Below are positions 7,901 through 15,163 of a stretch of 64,000 nucleotides of DNA, piece by piece. Source of the DNA: JAIQFL01 sp035295745 (lineage in GTDB: Bacteria > Acidobacteriota > Terriglobia > Bryobacterales > Bryobacteraceae); the NCBI GenBank assembly GCA_035295745.1, contig DATGIL010000066.1, positions 1 to 64,000 on the forward strand, given 5' to 3'. The translations under genes and the position numbers were made by a program. The first letter of the stretch is position 1; the number at the start of each line of letters is the position of its first letter. The notes beneath the pieces were generated by a model, which worked only from the letters and a program-made list of their open reading frames with translations, was not told the DNA's origin and ran no database searches.

Positions 7901-8712
7901 TGCTTCGCCCTGCCTCCCTGATCGCTGCGTTGCTGCTATTCCTCGGGGGATTGTACGCGTTTCAGCGTCCATTCCGGCAATTCCCGGGAGTGGAGTATGA
8001 GACTTTTCCGCTGCCCCCGGATTGGAACGAGCAGGGCGAGTGGACCTTTGCGCGATTGATGTATCCGTGGAACGGTTGGGGCTTTCATTATGGCGACGAC
8101 TGGACGAAGGGGTCGTCGAACTGGACCATCGATTATCCGCGGTCGGACCGGCACCTGGCGCAGGCGATGCGGCGGCTGACGCGAATCCACGTTCGCTCGG
8201 TGGAACAGCCGGTGAACTTCGACGAAGGCGATCAATACGACTGGCCCTGGCTCTACGGGGTGGAAGTAGGGCATTGGGCGCTGACGGATTCGCAGGTGAA
8301 GGCGTTTCGCGAGTACCTGCTGCGCGGCGGGTTCTTCATGTGCGACGACTTCCACGGGACGCAAGAGTGGCAGGTGTTTGAAGAGGGCATGAAGCGCGTC
8401 TTCCCGGACCGGCCGATTCTGGAGATCGCCGACGACGATCCGATCTTTCATTCCATCTACGATCTGACAGAGAGATATCAGGTGCCGGGGGCGCAATACC
8501 TCTACTCCCACCAATTATGGGAGAAAGACGGGCGCGAGCCGCGGTGGCGCGGGATCTATGATGACAGGGGCCGGCTGATGGTCGCCATCTGTCACAACAT
8601 GGACCTTGGCGATTCGTGGGAACACGCAGATAATCCGCAATACCCCGTGAAATTTTCGGATCTGGGGATCCGGATCGGCGTGAATTACGTGGTGTATGCG
8701 ATGACGCACTAA
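7900..8712 (+). CDS. DUF4159-family exported protein (second of a pair)
   Basis: The 270-residue protein is a tandem duplicate of the gene at 7037. It keeps the same blocks (D-Y-P-R-S-D-R-H, W-L-Y-G-V-E-V-G-H-W, G-G-F-F-M-C-D-D-F-H-G-T, C-H-N-M-D-L-G-D-S-W-E-H-A-D-N-P) and an N-terminal signal segment (L-I-A-A-L-L-L-F-L-G-G). Its ATG shares a base with the upstream stop. The frame is open further upstream inside the previous gene, but the coupled ATG puts the signal peptide at the N-terminus and is preferred. The IS701 element begins 26 bases after the stop, so anything originally downstream was separated by that insertion. Confidence 0.85.
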   Translation: MLRPASLIAALLLFLGGLYAFQRPFRQFPGVEYETFPLPPDWNEQGEWTFARLMYPWNGWGFHYGDDWTKGSSNWTIDYPRSDRHLAQAMRRLTRIHVRSVEQPVNFDEGDQYDWPWLYGVEVGHWALTDSQVKAFREYLLRGGFFMCDDFHGTQEWQVFEEGMKRVFPDRPILEIADDDPIFHSIYDLTERYQVPGAQYLYSHQLWEKDGREPRWRGIYDDRGRLMVAICHNMDLGDSWEHADNPQYPVKFSDLGIRIGVNYVVYAMTH

Positions 8713-8782
8713 CTCGCGGCGGAGTTAGCGGCGGCGAGTACTACTGTGTTATAAAATAGCATTTTGATGTAGAATTGTTCTC

Positions 8783-10099
8783 GTGGGCAAAACCTCTGCG
8801 CCAGGCCCACAGCAGAAACGCTTTGCGGCATATTTTGAGGGCCTGGCGAAAGCCGCAGGGCACGTAGACCGGATTGATCCGTTAAAGTCATACTGCAAGG
8901 GGCTGTTGCTTCCTCTTGAGCGCAAGAGCGTCGAACCGATGGCTGCCAAACTGGCCCCCGACAACGTGCAGCGGATGCACCAGTCGTTGCATCATCTGGT
9001 CGCGGATGCTCCCTGGAGCGACAAGGAGATGCTGGCCGAGATACGCCACGCGGTTCTCCTCGTCATGCAGAAGCACTCGCCTGTCGTAGCTTGGATTGTG
9101 GACGATACCGGGTTTCCGAAAAAGGGCAAGCATTCCGTCGGGGTAGCACACCAGTACTGTGGGCAACTCGGTAAGTCGGAAAACTGTCAGGTGGCGGTAA
9201 GTTTGTCGGTGGCGACCTGGAACACGAGCCTGCCCATCGACTACCGACTTTACTTGCCCGAACAGGAATGGGCCAAGAATTCCGAGAGGCGAGAGAAAGC
9301 CGGGGTGCCGGAAGAGATTGCCTTTCAGACGAAGCCCCAAATTGCACTGGATCAGATTCGGCAAGCGGTGGAAGCAGAAGTAGCCCGCGGGGTGGTGTTG
9401 GCCGACGCGGCTTATGGAAACGACACGAAGTTTCGCGCTGGCATCACCGCGCTGGACCTCCTTTATACAGTGGGAGTGCAGTCCTCGGTGACAGTTTGGG
9501 AACCAGGCACCCAGCCGTTGCCGCCGAAACCCTGGTCGGGTCAAGGACGTCCGCCGAAATTGCAGCGTCGGGACGATCAACATAAACCGATCTCCGCGAA
9601 ACAATTGGCGACCGCGTTGCCACCTTCGGCCTGGAAGGATATCACCTGGCGCCAAGGAACCGAGCATGGCTTGCGATCCCGCTTTGCCGCTGTACGGGTG
9701 CGCCCCGCTCACCGTGATTATTCGAAAGCAGAGCCCCGTCCCGAAGAATGGTTACTCATCGAATGGCCGAAAGGGGAATCCGAACCCACCAAGTACTGGT
9801 TATCTACCTTGTCGGAGAAGACCTCGCTCAAAGCTCTGGTCAAGATGGCCAAGCACCGCTGGGTGATCGAGCGCGACTATGAGGAACTCAAGCAAGAGTT
9901 GGGTTTGGGACATTATGAAGGTCGAGGCTGGCGCGGCTTTCACCATCACGCCACCCTCTGCATCGCGGCCTATGGGTTCCTGGTGGCCGAACGGAGCCGT
10001 TTTTCCCCCTCAGCCCACGTCGGAAATCTTGAATTATCAGCCCCGGAACCGCCGCCGGACTTCCGCCCGCGGGGGTCGCATCCGCCCCGAGCGGCATAA
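8783..10099 (+). CDS. IS701-family transposase (DDE superfamily)
   Basis: The 438-residue protein is full length for IS701-type transposases. The first catalytic Asp is in I-V-D-D-T-G-F-P-K-K-G-K-H-S-V-G (residues 105-120), the second in V-V-L-A-D-A-A-Y-G (Asp208), and the acidic third position lies in the W-V-I-E-R-D-Y-E-E-L-K-Q-E-L-G-L-G-H-Y-E-G-R block (about 360-385). The H-Y-E-G-R-x-W-x-G-F-H-H-H end is also typical. Translation starts at a GTG, 25 bases inside the left inverted repeat. All expected parts are present and no frame is broken, so the copy may be active. Confidence 0.9.
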   Translation: MGKTSAPGPQQKRFAAYFEGLAKAAGHVDRIDPLKSYCKGLLLPLERKSVEPMAAKLAPDNVQRMHQSLHHLVADAPWSDKEMLAEIRHAVLLVMQKHSPVVAWIVDDTGFPKKGKHSVGVAHQYCGQLGKSENCQVAVSLSVATWNTSLPIDYRLYLPEQEWAKNSERREKAGVPEEIAFQTKPQIALDQIRQAVEAEVARGVVLADAAYGNDTKFRAGITALDLLYTVGVQSSVTVWEPGTQPLPPKPWSGQGRPPKLQRRDDQHKPISAKQLATALPPSAWKDITWRQGTEHGLRSRFAAVRVRPAHRDYSKAEPRPEEWLLIEWPKGESEPTKYWLSTLSEKTSLKALVKMAKHRWVIERDYEELKQELGLGHYEGRGWRGFHHHATLCIAAYGFLVAERSRFSPSAHVGNLELSAPEPPPDFRPRGSHPPRAA

Positions 10100-10159
10100 T
10101 CCGAATTCCATCGCTACGATTCGTATCCAGATCGCGCGCTACCTGTTCGAGCAGCTTCC

Positions 10160-10537
10160 TCAGTGCCCGTTCTGCGGGTCGTGCTCCGGATAATCCTCTG
10201 CATCCACATCTACCCGGGCGATACACGTCTGCGGCCGCGTATGATTGGGCGCTGTGCGCCACGCGTCGTCCAATACCGTAACGTCGAGAAGTTTCTCCAC
10301 TGCCAAGCAGCGCCAGTTCGCCGGATCGCCGGACGGTTTTAGCCCGCTCACACTCTCCCCGCCGTACTGGTAACACAACACCCGCGGTCGGTCGTCCTTG
10401 TTCCAACCCAATCTGTGTGGACACAATAGCCGGGGCCGCTCGTCATAGAGGGCTCTAACCGGCCGCCTCGAAATCACTGCGCCTCGGACCAGAGCGTACC
10501 TCTGTTCCGGTGAAGGGTGGGTACCAACTCCGCTCAT
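10160..10537 (-). CDS. Passenger gene inside the IS701 element, unknown function
   Basis: The 125-residue protein is coded convergently to the transposase, inside the inverted repeats. It has a good start (tgaggt just before ATG) and real-looking composition: R-P-V-R-A-L-Y-D-E-R-P-R-L-L-C-P-H-R-L-G-W-N-K, L-C-Y-Q-Y-G-G-E-S-V-S-G, and a C-terminal acidic stretch V-D-V-D-A-E-D-Y-P-E-H-D. The pattern 'R.L..Y.....P..LG.N......Y..GG' faintly recalls the ligand-binding WYL fold, but that is inference. It is not a known transposition helper that I recognise. Possible roles are regulation of the transposase or a cargo trait. Confidence 0.6.
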   Translation of the reverse strand: MSGVGTHPSPEQRYALVRGAVISRRPVRALYDERPRLLCPHRLGWNKDDRPRVLCYQYGGESVSGLKPSGDPANWRCLAVEKLLDVTVLDDAWRTAPNHTRPQTCIARVDVDAEDYPEHDPQNGH

Positions 10538-10682
10538 ACCTCATCAGAATACCCGATCCAACAGCTTGCCGAAACGTAGCGTATTTTATAACACAGTAGT
10601 ATTAGCAGGCGCCACAGCGTGTACAATCCTGAGGCGCCGGCCCCAAATACCGAATAGGTCTTCTTTTCCGCTGCGTGAGTGC

Positions 10683-11894
10683 TCATACTGTCGCTCTCTG
10701 AATTGACTTGAAGTAGGTGCTTCCCGTGGCGAAATGCGAAATGTCAAAACGTGTGTGACCGTCGACTGCGAGTTCGGCCAGAATCTCTCCCAGAAGCGGC
10801 ACGAACTTCCCCGCCCAACCGGTGGCATAGATGACGATGTTCTTATTGTTCGGCACGCTGGCCGGCGCAAAGTCGATCAACAGTTCCTTGTTGGGAATCT
10901 TGCTGAGCGCCACCAGGCAGACAGACGCGAAGTGCGGCGTCGGATCCAACCCGGTCATATGGTCCTTTACCCACTCGGCGGTGTAGCCGAGTTCTTGCGG
11001 ATTCGGAATCAGCGTCCGTTGCTCGGGGGAAGTAAGCGGCTTCATCACAAAATCCGATGCCACCCGGATATAACCGTGGTAATTCCATGAGACTTCGGGG
11101 AAGCCATAGAACTCGTTGCCGTTGTTGCCAACCGGATTCTGAAAGACGAACCAGGTGGGATACTGGATATCCGGCGTTGTCTTTTTGTAAAACGCCGACG
11201 CCATATTCCAGTAAGTGGCTTCGATGTGGAAATCCAGTAAGTGGAAGACGCTGTTCGCATAGGGTCCCGGCACCAGAACCAACTTCTCCGATACGAACGT
11301 TCCCTGGGGCGTGGCCACTTCGAACTTGCCGTTGGCGTTGATAATGCGAGTCGCCGGGGCGTTCTCCACCAGCGTCACCATGGGGGACGCGCGGTTCCAG
11401 TCATACAACGTCTGAATCGTAGCCTTCAAATCGATGCTGGCTCCGTCGGGCTGGAAGAGGCCGATGTAGGTCGAAGGCAGGTTCGTGAAGTGGTACTCGC
11501 GCTCGATCTCGGTCGCGGTCAGCTTCGTAAACGGCACATTCTGCGCTGTGAGCGCCTTTTCTGCCTCCGCGATATTGCCCTCGGTGGAGTGTACCGACGG
11601 ATCTCCAAACCACAGCGTGCCGACTTTATCCCTCAGCAGGACCGGCGTGAGAGATTGCAGTTCCTCCCAGAACGGTTCCGACTGCTTCGCTAGCTTCACC
11701 ATGTACGCTTCCGGATACGGAATGCGGAACTGACGCGAAACACCCGCGGAACTCCCCAATTGATTGAAGAAGGTGAACTGTTCCAGCACCACCGTGCGGA
11801 TGTTCCGCTTGCTCAAATGATAGGCGGTGGATAAGCCCATAGGGCCTCCGCCAATGACAATCACGTCACAGTTGGAATGTATGTTGGAATTCAA
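10683..11894 (-). CDS. FAD-dependent amine oxidoreductase, sarcosine-oxidase/N-methyl-amino-acid oxidase type
   Basis: The 403-residue protein belongs to the DAO family, which oxidises secondary or primary amines of small amino acids and passes electrons to oxygen. The dinucleotide-binding motif V-I-G-G-G-P-M-G-L-S is at 13-22, followed by the acidic end of the second strand. Monomeric sarcosine oxidases carry covalent FAD on a Cys near the C-terminus, and a Cys is present at the matching place (Cys326 in S-V-C-L-V-A-L-S-K-I-P-N-K). The C-terminal A-T-G-W-A-G-K-F-V-P-L-L-G-E block also fits. The frame opens at a TTG with no strong ribosome site, so the exact start is uncertain. A TTGACA-like box lies at 11927-11932. 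The substrate is not known. Confidence 0.8.
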   Translation of the reverse strand: MNSNIHSNCDVIVIGGGPMGLSTAYHLSKRNIRTVVLEQFTFFNQLGSSAGVSRQFRIPYPEAYMVKLAKQSEPFWEELQSLTPVLLRDKVGTLWFGDPSVHSTEGNIAEAEKALTAQNVPFTKLTATEIEREYHFTNLPSTYIGLFQPDGASIDLKATIQTLYDWNRASPMVTLVENAPATRIINANGKFEVATPQGTFVSEKLVLVPGPYANSVFHLLDFHIEATYWNMASAFYKKTTPDIQYPTWFVFQNPVGNNGNEFYGFPEVSWNYHGYIRVASDFVMKPLTSPEQRTLIPNPQELGYTAEWVKDHMTGLDPTPHFASVCLVALSKIPNKELLIDFAPASVPNNKNIVIYATGWAGKFVPLLGEILAELAVDGHTRFDISHFATGSTYFKSIQRATV

Positions 11895-12058
11895 GCGAAT
11901 TCAATCGTCTCGCGCCGGATTTCTTTTGTCAAGCTCTTTGATCTATTGGTCTGCAAAGGACCGGCAGTTTGGCCCAAAGTGTCGAGGTAAGTAGGGCCCC
12001 ACCTTTTCTGCTGTGCGCTGAGTGTCGGTGTCGGGTGATCCTGGTAATCGAAAGTCTT

Positions 12059-14263
12059 CTATTGTGGTGAGCGCTGGGTGGCCACAGACGAGCGGACCTT
12101 TTCAATTGCATCTTTCATGCCTGGCTCCCACTTTTCAATGGAATCGGGACTGCCGATGCCTTTGGTCCGGATGGTGCCGTCCGGGCCAACAATCCAGTTT
12201 TGCGGAACGACTTCGATTTTAAGCGTGTCGGTTGCGTAACTGTAGGCGGGCAGGACGGTGAAGGTGAGTTTTTGCTCCGCCATGATGGGAGCGATCAGTC
12301 CGGGGTTATCGTCGATGTTCAGCGAGAGAAACACGACGTCCTTGCGATCTTTGTATTGCTCGATCAATTTCTGCAGGCGAGGCAACTCCCCGCGGCAGTA
12401 TGTTCACCAGGAGGCCCAGAAGTTTAGAAACACTACCTTGCCCTGCAGATCGGCGAGTTGCCAGGTCTTGCCTTGCAAATCGGCCAACTGAAAGGGAGGC
12501 AGTGGCTCCTCGGCGTTCTCCCAAGTGAGATGGCTTTGAGCCGCGACGGCGTCGGCGCGCCTCGTGTACCAGCGTTTCCAGCTTTCCTCCGAACCGCCAA
12601 GGCTGGCCCAAAGCTGGTGTGCGTCGTGGGCGAGGTCGTCTTTTTCACCGGCGAGAGGGACGCTGCCGGAATCCAGGCGTGCCAGCAAGGCGCTTTGGTA
12701 ATATGCCATGGCATCGACCTTGTGGCCTTCGAACTCTGCCAGGTGCGCCTCGGCGAGCCAATAAGAGGATTCCTGACGGGCGTAAGCCTTGCGGAATTCG
12801 TCCTTTTCGTTGATCTGGGGTTTCAGAACCCGCAGGCAGGCATCTGCCTGCGCGAGTGCGTCCCGAGCGTTGCCGGCTTGCTTCAGACGCACATAGGCTT
12901 CCGCTTCGTAGAAATACGCAAAGGATCTCCAATACGGACGCCAGAAAGAGAGCTCCTCGATCGCTTTCTTCGAGATGTAGCGGTCGTCAGGGAGGCGCGT
13001 GGATTCTGCTTCGCGCTGCTCCAGTGCCTTTTGGGCGAGTTCCAACAGGCGCTGGGGTTGGAGTTTCCTGTCGTAGAGCGGGAAGAGGAGTTGGTAATCC
13101 GTTACGGAGTCGAGGGGCTCCGGGCCTTTGTCGGCTCGGGCTAACACAAGCATTTTCGCGACGCAGGATTCCAGTTCCGCATCTGACGCATCGTCGAGAT
13201 TCTCGAGAGCCTGCAGGCGGTTAAACCAGATGATGTAGGAATTGGGACGCTGCCGGATCCAGGCATCCGTTTGCCTGAGCAGATCGCGGTAATACGCCTT
13301 CTTCTTGTCTTGTGGGGCGTCCGAACCCGGATAGTCATGGCTCTCGTACCACCGTGTGCGTTCAGGCAGGTTTGAATTGGAAGGAAAGCGCAGGGCTCTT
13401 TGATCGGCCGCCCAATCGGACTGCTTTTCGTCATTGGTCAGCCTGTAGCCGTCCTCGAGAGCCTGCCACCACTGGCGTACCTTCTCCAGATTGAGGGCGC
13501 GGAGATGCGCGACGTCAGCGCCCACCTGCTTGCGCAGTGTGTCGTATTCGGAGGGAGCATGGGCCGCAAATTCGAGCGGCCAGAGAGTGGAATACGCACC
13601 CAACGCGCCGGGATCTGTGCGCGGCAGGATGATCTGGCGAAGTTGCGATGCGCTCTGGCGAATCAAATCGATGTCGCCGAGCCCGCCAACCGAAGAGTAA
13701 CCCTCCAGAGCGGACGGGCATGCGAAAAGAAAGGCTTTGGCGTGGGAAATCGCTTTGCCTTTGTCGAGGAAATTCGGCGCGGAGTAAATGGTGACAAGCT
13801 GCAAGTGTGGCCATGGGAAAGTCGGGGCCTTCTCCAGTGCGGCGGCGAACAGCCGGATGGCCTGCGGGGTATCTCTGCCAAGAAGAGTGATGCCGTAAAG
13901 ATACGAAATGTAGGCATCATCAGGCCGCTGATCGTGCAAAGCCTGGTACTCGGCGATTACTTTGGAGCGATCCGCAGGACTGTCAGGGTTCGACATGCTG
14001 CCGATGTACGCGCGCTGAACGAAGACGTCACCCGGATAGCGTTGCATCAGCGTTCGGAGAGCGGACCGGCGCGCTTGAATAAAATCGTACGTGGATTGGT
14101 CCGCTGTCTGGTTGCCAGGAACCTGGTCCAGCGCCGATTGTACGTTTGGTGAGGGAGCACAAATCGGCGAGTTCTGCGCACACGCCGAGCTAGCGAAAGC
14201 GGCAAGATACGCGAGTAGCAGGAACGAAGGCAGCACGTATCGGTTCCCGAGCGTAGCGCTCAC
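12059..14263 (-). CDS. TPR-containing TlpA-like thioredoxin protein, candidate selenoprotein (in-frame TGA = Sec)
   Basis: Read through one TGA (12404-12406), this frame gives 734 residues: a signal peptide (about 9-30), a long helical region with TPR-like repeats (about 60-570), and a C-terminal TlpA/redoxin domain (about 585-734). The domain reads F-L-N-F-W-A-S-W-TGA-T-Y-C-R-G-E-L-P, so the TGA replaces the first Cys of the CxxC redox site (position 620) and leaves Cys623. Downstream coding is intact to a normal stop and keeps the cis-Pro block V-V-P-Q-N-W-I-V. A SECIS-like hairpin follows the TGA directly. The family reduces or exchanges disulfides in the periplasm. Translation starts at a GTG overlapping the stop of the small membrane gene upstream (GTGA). 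A nonsense mutation or sequencing error remains the alternative. Confidence 0.75.
12371..12398 (-). promoter_or_regulatory. Candidate bacterial SECIS stem-loop
   Basis: In the mRNA, starting six bases after the UGA, the sequence folds as CUGC, a one-base/two-base internal loop, GCGGGG, the apical loop AGUUG, then CCUCGC and GCAG. That is ten base pairs including one G-U pair, with a small apical loop that has G in its second position. The loop begins 16 bases after the UGA. Known bacterial SECIS elements lie within the coding region just downstream of the UGA, with an apical loop about 16-37 bases away carrying a G in the first two positions. The fit is good, but hairpins are common in GC-rich genes, so it is supporting evidence only. 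Confidence 0.55.
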
Positions 14264-14502
14264 GACAGCCTCCCTACCAACATACGTGCTCGGACCCGGA
14301 ACGTTTGCCCCCTCAGATTCCGCGAGAATTCAGCAAGGTGAAGGTATTTTTGTAGCAAGGGTTCAAATGCACCAGGCTTGCCCTGTGGGTCAAGGTTGTA
14401 AGCAGGAACGTTTCTCCCCATCACGCAGCAAATGAGCCAAGTGGCAATTGGAACGGCAATCGCTATCAGGAGCCCCCAAAAAACACCAAACAACCGTGTC
14501 AT
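14260..14502 (-). CDS. Small single-pass membrane protein
   Basis: This 80-residue product has one strong transmembrane helix near its N-terminus (V-F-W-G-L-L-I-A-I-A-V-P-I-A-T-W-L-I-C-C, about residues 6-25) followed by a charged, probably periplasmic or cytoplasmic tail. Its TGA overlaps the GTG start of the TPR/TlpA-like gene (gtga at 14260-14263), a coupling arrangement that supports it as a real gene and ties it to that protein. The frame is open further upstream but would run into the higA gene, so the ATG at 14502 is preferred. I do not recognise a family. Confidence 0.55.
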   Translation of the reverse strand: MTRLFGVFWGLLIAIAVPIATWLICCVMGRNVPAYNLDPQGKPGAFEPLLQKYLHLAEFSRNLRGQTFRVRARMLVGRLS

Positions 14503-14513
14503 AAAAAATGGGT

Positions 14514-14795
14514 TTACGCCAATTCCAGTCTCTTCACCTTGATACGGTCGGCGCGCACGTGCGCCAAGTCGTATTGCGCCTGTTGTGTCAGCCAACTTTG
14601 GGCGCTGCCGCCGAAGGCCTTCGACAACCTCACGGCCATTTCAGGAGAAATCCCGCGATGTCCGTGTACCAATTCTGACAGGGTGGTGCGCGTCACGCCG
14701 AGCGCCGCCGCGGCGTCCGTAATGGTCAAGCCCAAAGGCTCAATGCACTGGCGCAGCACGAAGCCGCCGGGGTGTGGGGGGTTCTTCATCGGCAT
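14514..14795 (-). CDS. higA: HigA-type antitoxin
   Basis: The 93-residue protein is a HigA/VapI-type antitoxin with a helix-turn-helix of the Xre type. It starts N-P-P-H-P-G-G-F-V-L, typical of the family, and the DNA-binding part reads T-I-T-D-A-A-A-A-L-G-V-T-R-T-T-L-S-E-L-V-H-G (about 28-50) followed by R-G-I-S-P-E-M-A-V-R-L-S-K-A-F-G. Such proteins bind and silence the HigB RNA-cleaving toxin and repress their own promoter. It lies 14 bases downstream of the toxin gene, which is the usual higBA order. The partner toxin is frameshifted, so this antitoxin may now be an orphan. Confidence 0.88.
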   Translation of the reverse strand: MPMKNPPHPGGFVLRQCIEPLGLTITDAAAALGVTRTTLSELVHGHRGISPEMAVRLSKAFGGSAQSWLTQQAQYDLAHVRADRIKVKRLELA

Positions 14796-14809
14796 GGTTC
14801 AACCTCCCT

Positions 14810-15089
14810 TCAATGGTAATCGACATAATCCACGTCAAGCGCGTCGCCATTGTCAAAACGAAAGATCACCCGCCAGTCGGCGCGAACTGTGACCGCCCAA
14901 AAGCCCTTCCGGTCTCCCTTGAAGCGGATGCAGTTTGAAGCCGGGCATATGCATATCGGCGACGACGCTGGCCGCGTCAAGCCGTGCCAGAATGTCGCGC
15001 AACTTTTCAACGTGCTCGGCCTTAACGCCCCGCGGGTCGCCGTTCTCATAAAGACGTTTCAGCCCTGTGTGACGTATCGACGAGATCAC
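14810..15089 (-). pseudogene. higB: HigB-type toxin, interrupted by a single frameshift
   Basis: Two overlapping frames together make a normal HigB-size protein of about 92 residues. The first gives M-I-S-S-I-R-H-T-G-L-K-R-L-Y-E-N-G-D through P-G-F-K-L-H-P-L-Q-G. The second continues with G-D-R-K-G-F-W-A-V-T-V-R-A-D-W-R-V-I-F-R-F and ends D-V-D-Y-V-D-Y-H, the standard HigB C-terminus. The two join near 14922 (cttcaagg on the coding strand). Removing one C would restore H-P-L-K-G-D-R-K-G-F-W. As given, the toxin would lose its catalytic C-terminal half. A sequencing error or a true inactivating insertion are both possible. Confidence 0.75.
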
Positions 15090-15094
15090 GCCGA

Positions 15095-15123
15095 ACCGTA
15101 ATGTGTAATGTAACGCATGTCAA
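15095..15123 (-). promoter_or_regulatory. Probable promoter/operator of the higBA locus
   Basis: On the minus strand a perfect TTGACA (15118-15123) lies about 30 bases before the toxin start. The -10 region 16-17 bases further on is poor (TTACGG or TACGGT). The spacer contains the repeated words ttacat-tacacattac, which could be the HigA binding site because HigA normally represses this promoter. Position and the strong -35 support the call; the exact boxes are inferred. Confidence 0.4.
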
Positions 15124-15163
15124 GCCCCCCGAACTCCTAACCCGTAGTGTCTCTACCCTCGAT

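Larger units (their letters stand above)
8739..10601 (+). mobile_element. IS701-family insertion sequence with a passenger gene
   Basis: The sequence tactactgtgttataaaata at 8739-8758 is repeated perfectly inverted at 10582-10601, giving a 1863-bp element with 20-bp terminal repeats. It holds the transposase (8783-10099, rightward) and a second gene on the opposite strand (10160-10537). Family members are normally about 1.4-1.5 kb, so the extra 400 bp matches the passenger. The right flank begins with ttag, which fits the YTAR target known for this family, but the left flank is cgag, so no clean target duplication can be seen. The left inverted repeat carries an AT-rich ttataaaat that might act as a promoter for the transposase. 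Confidence 0.85.

Noticed and set aside
8735..10605. Target-site duplication of the IS701 element
   Set aside because: The flanks cgag and ttag do not match, so no duplication is claimed.
12404..12406. Reassignment of TGA to an amino acid in this genome
   Set aside because: TGA is used as a normal stop in nearby genes, for example at 14260-14262 and 7898-7900, so a general code change is not supported.
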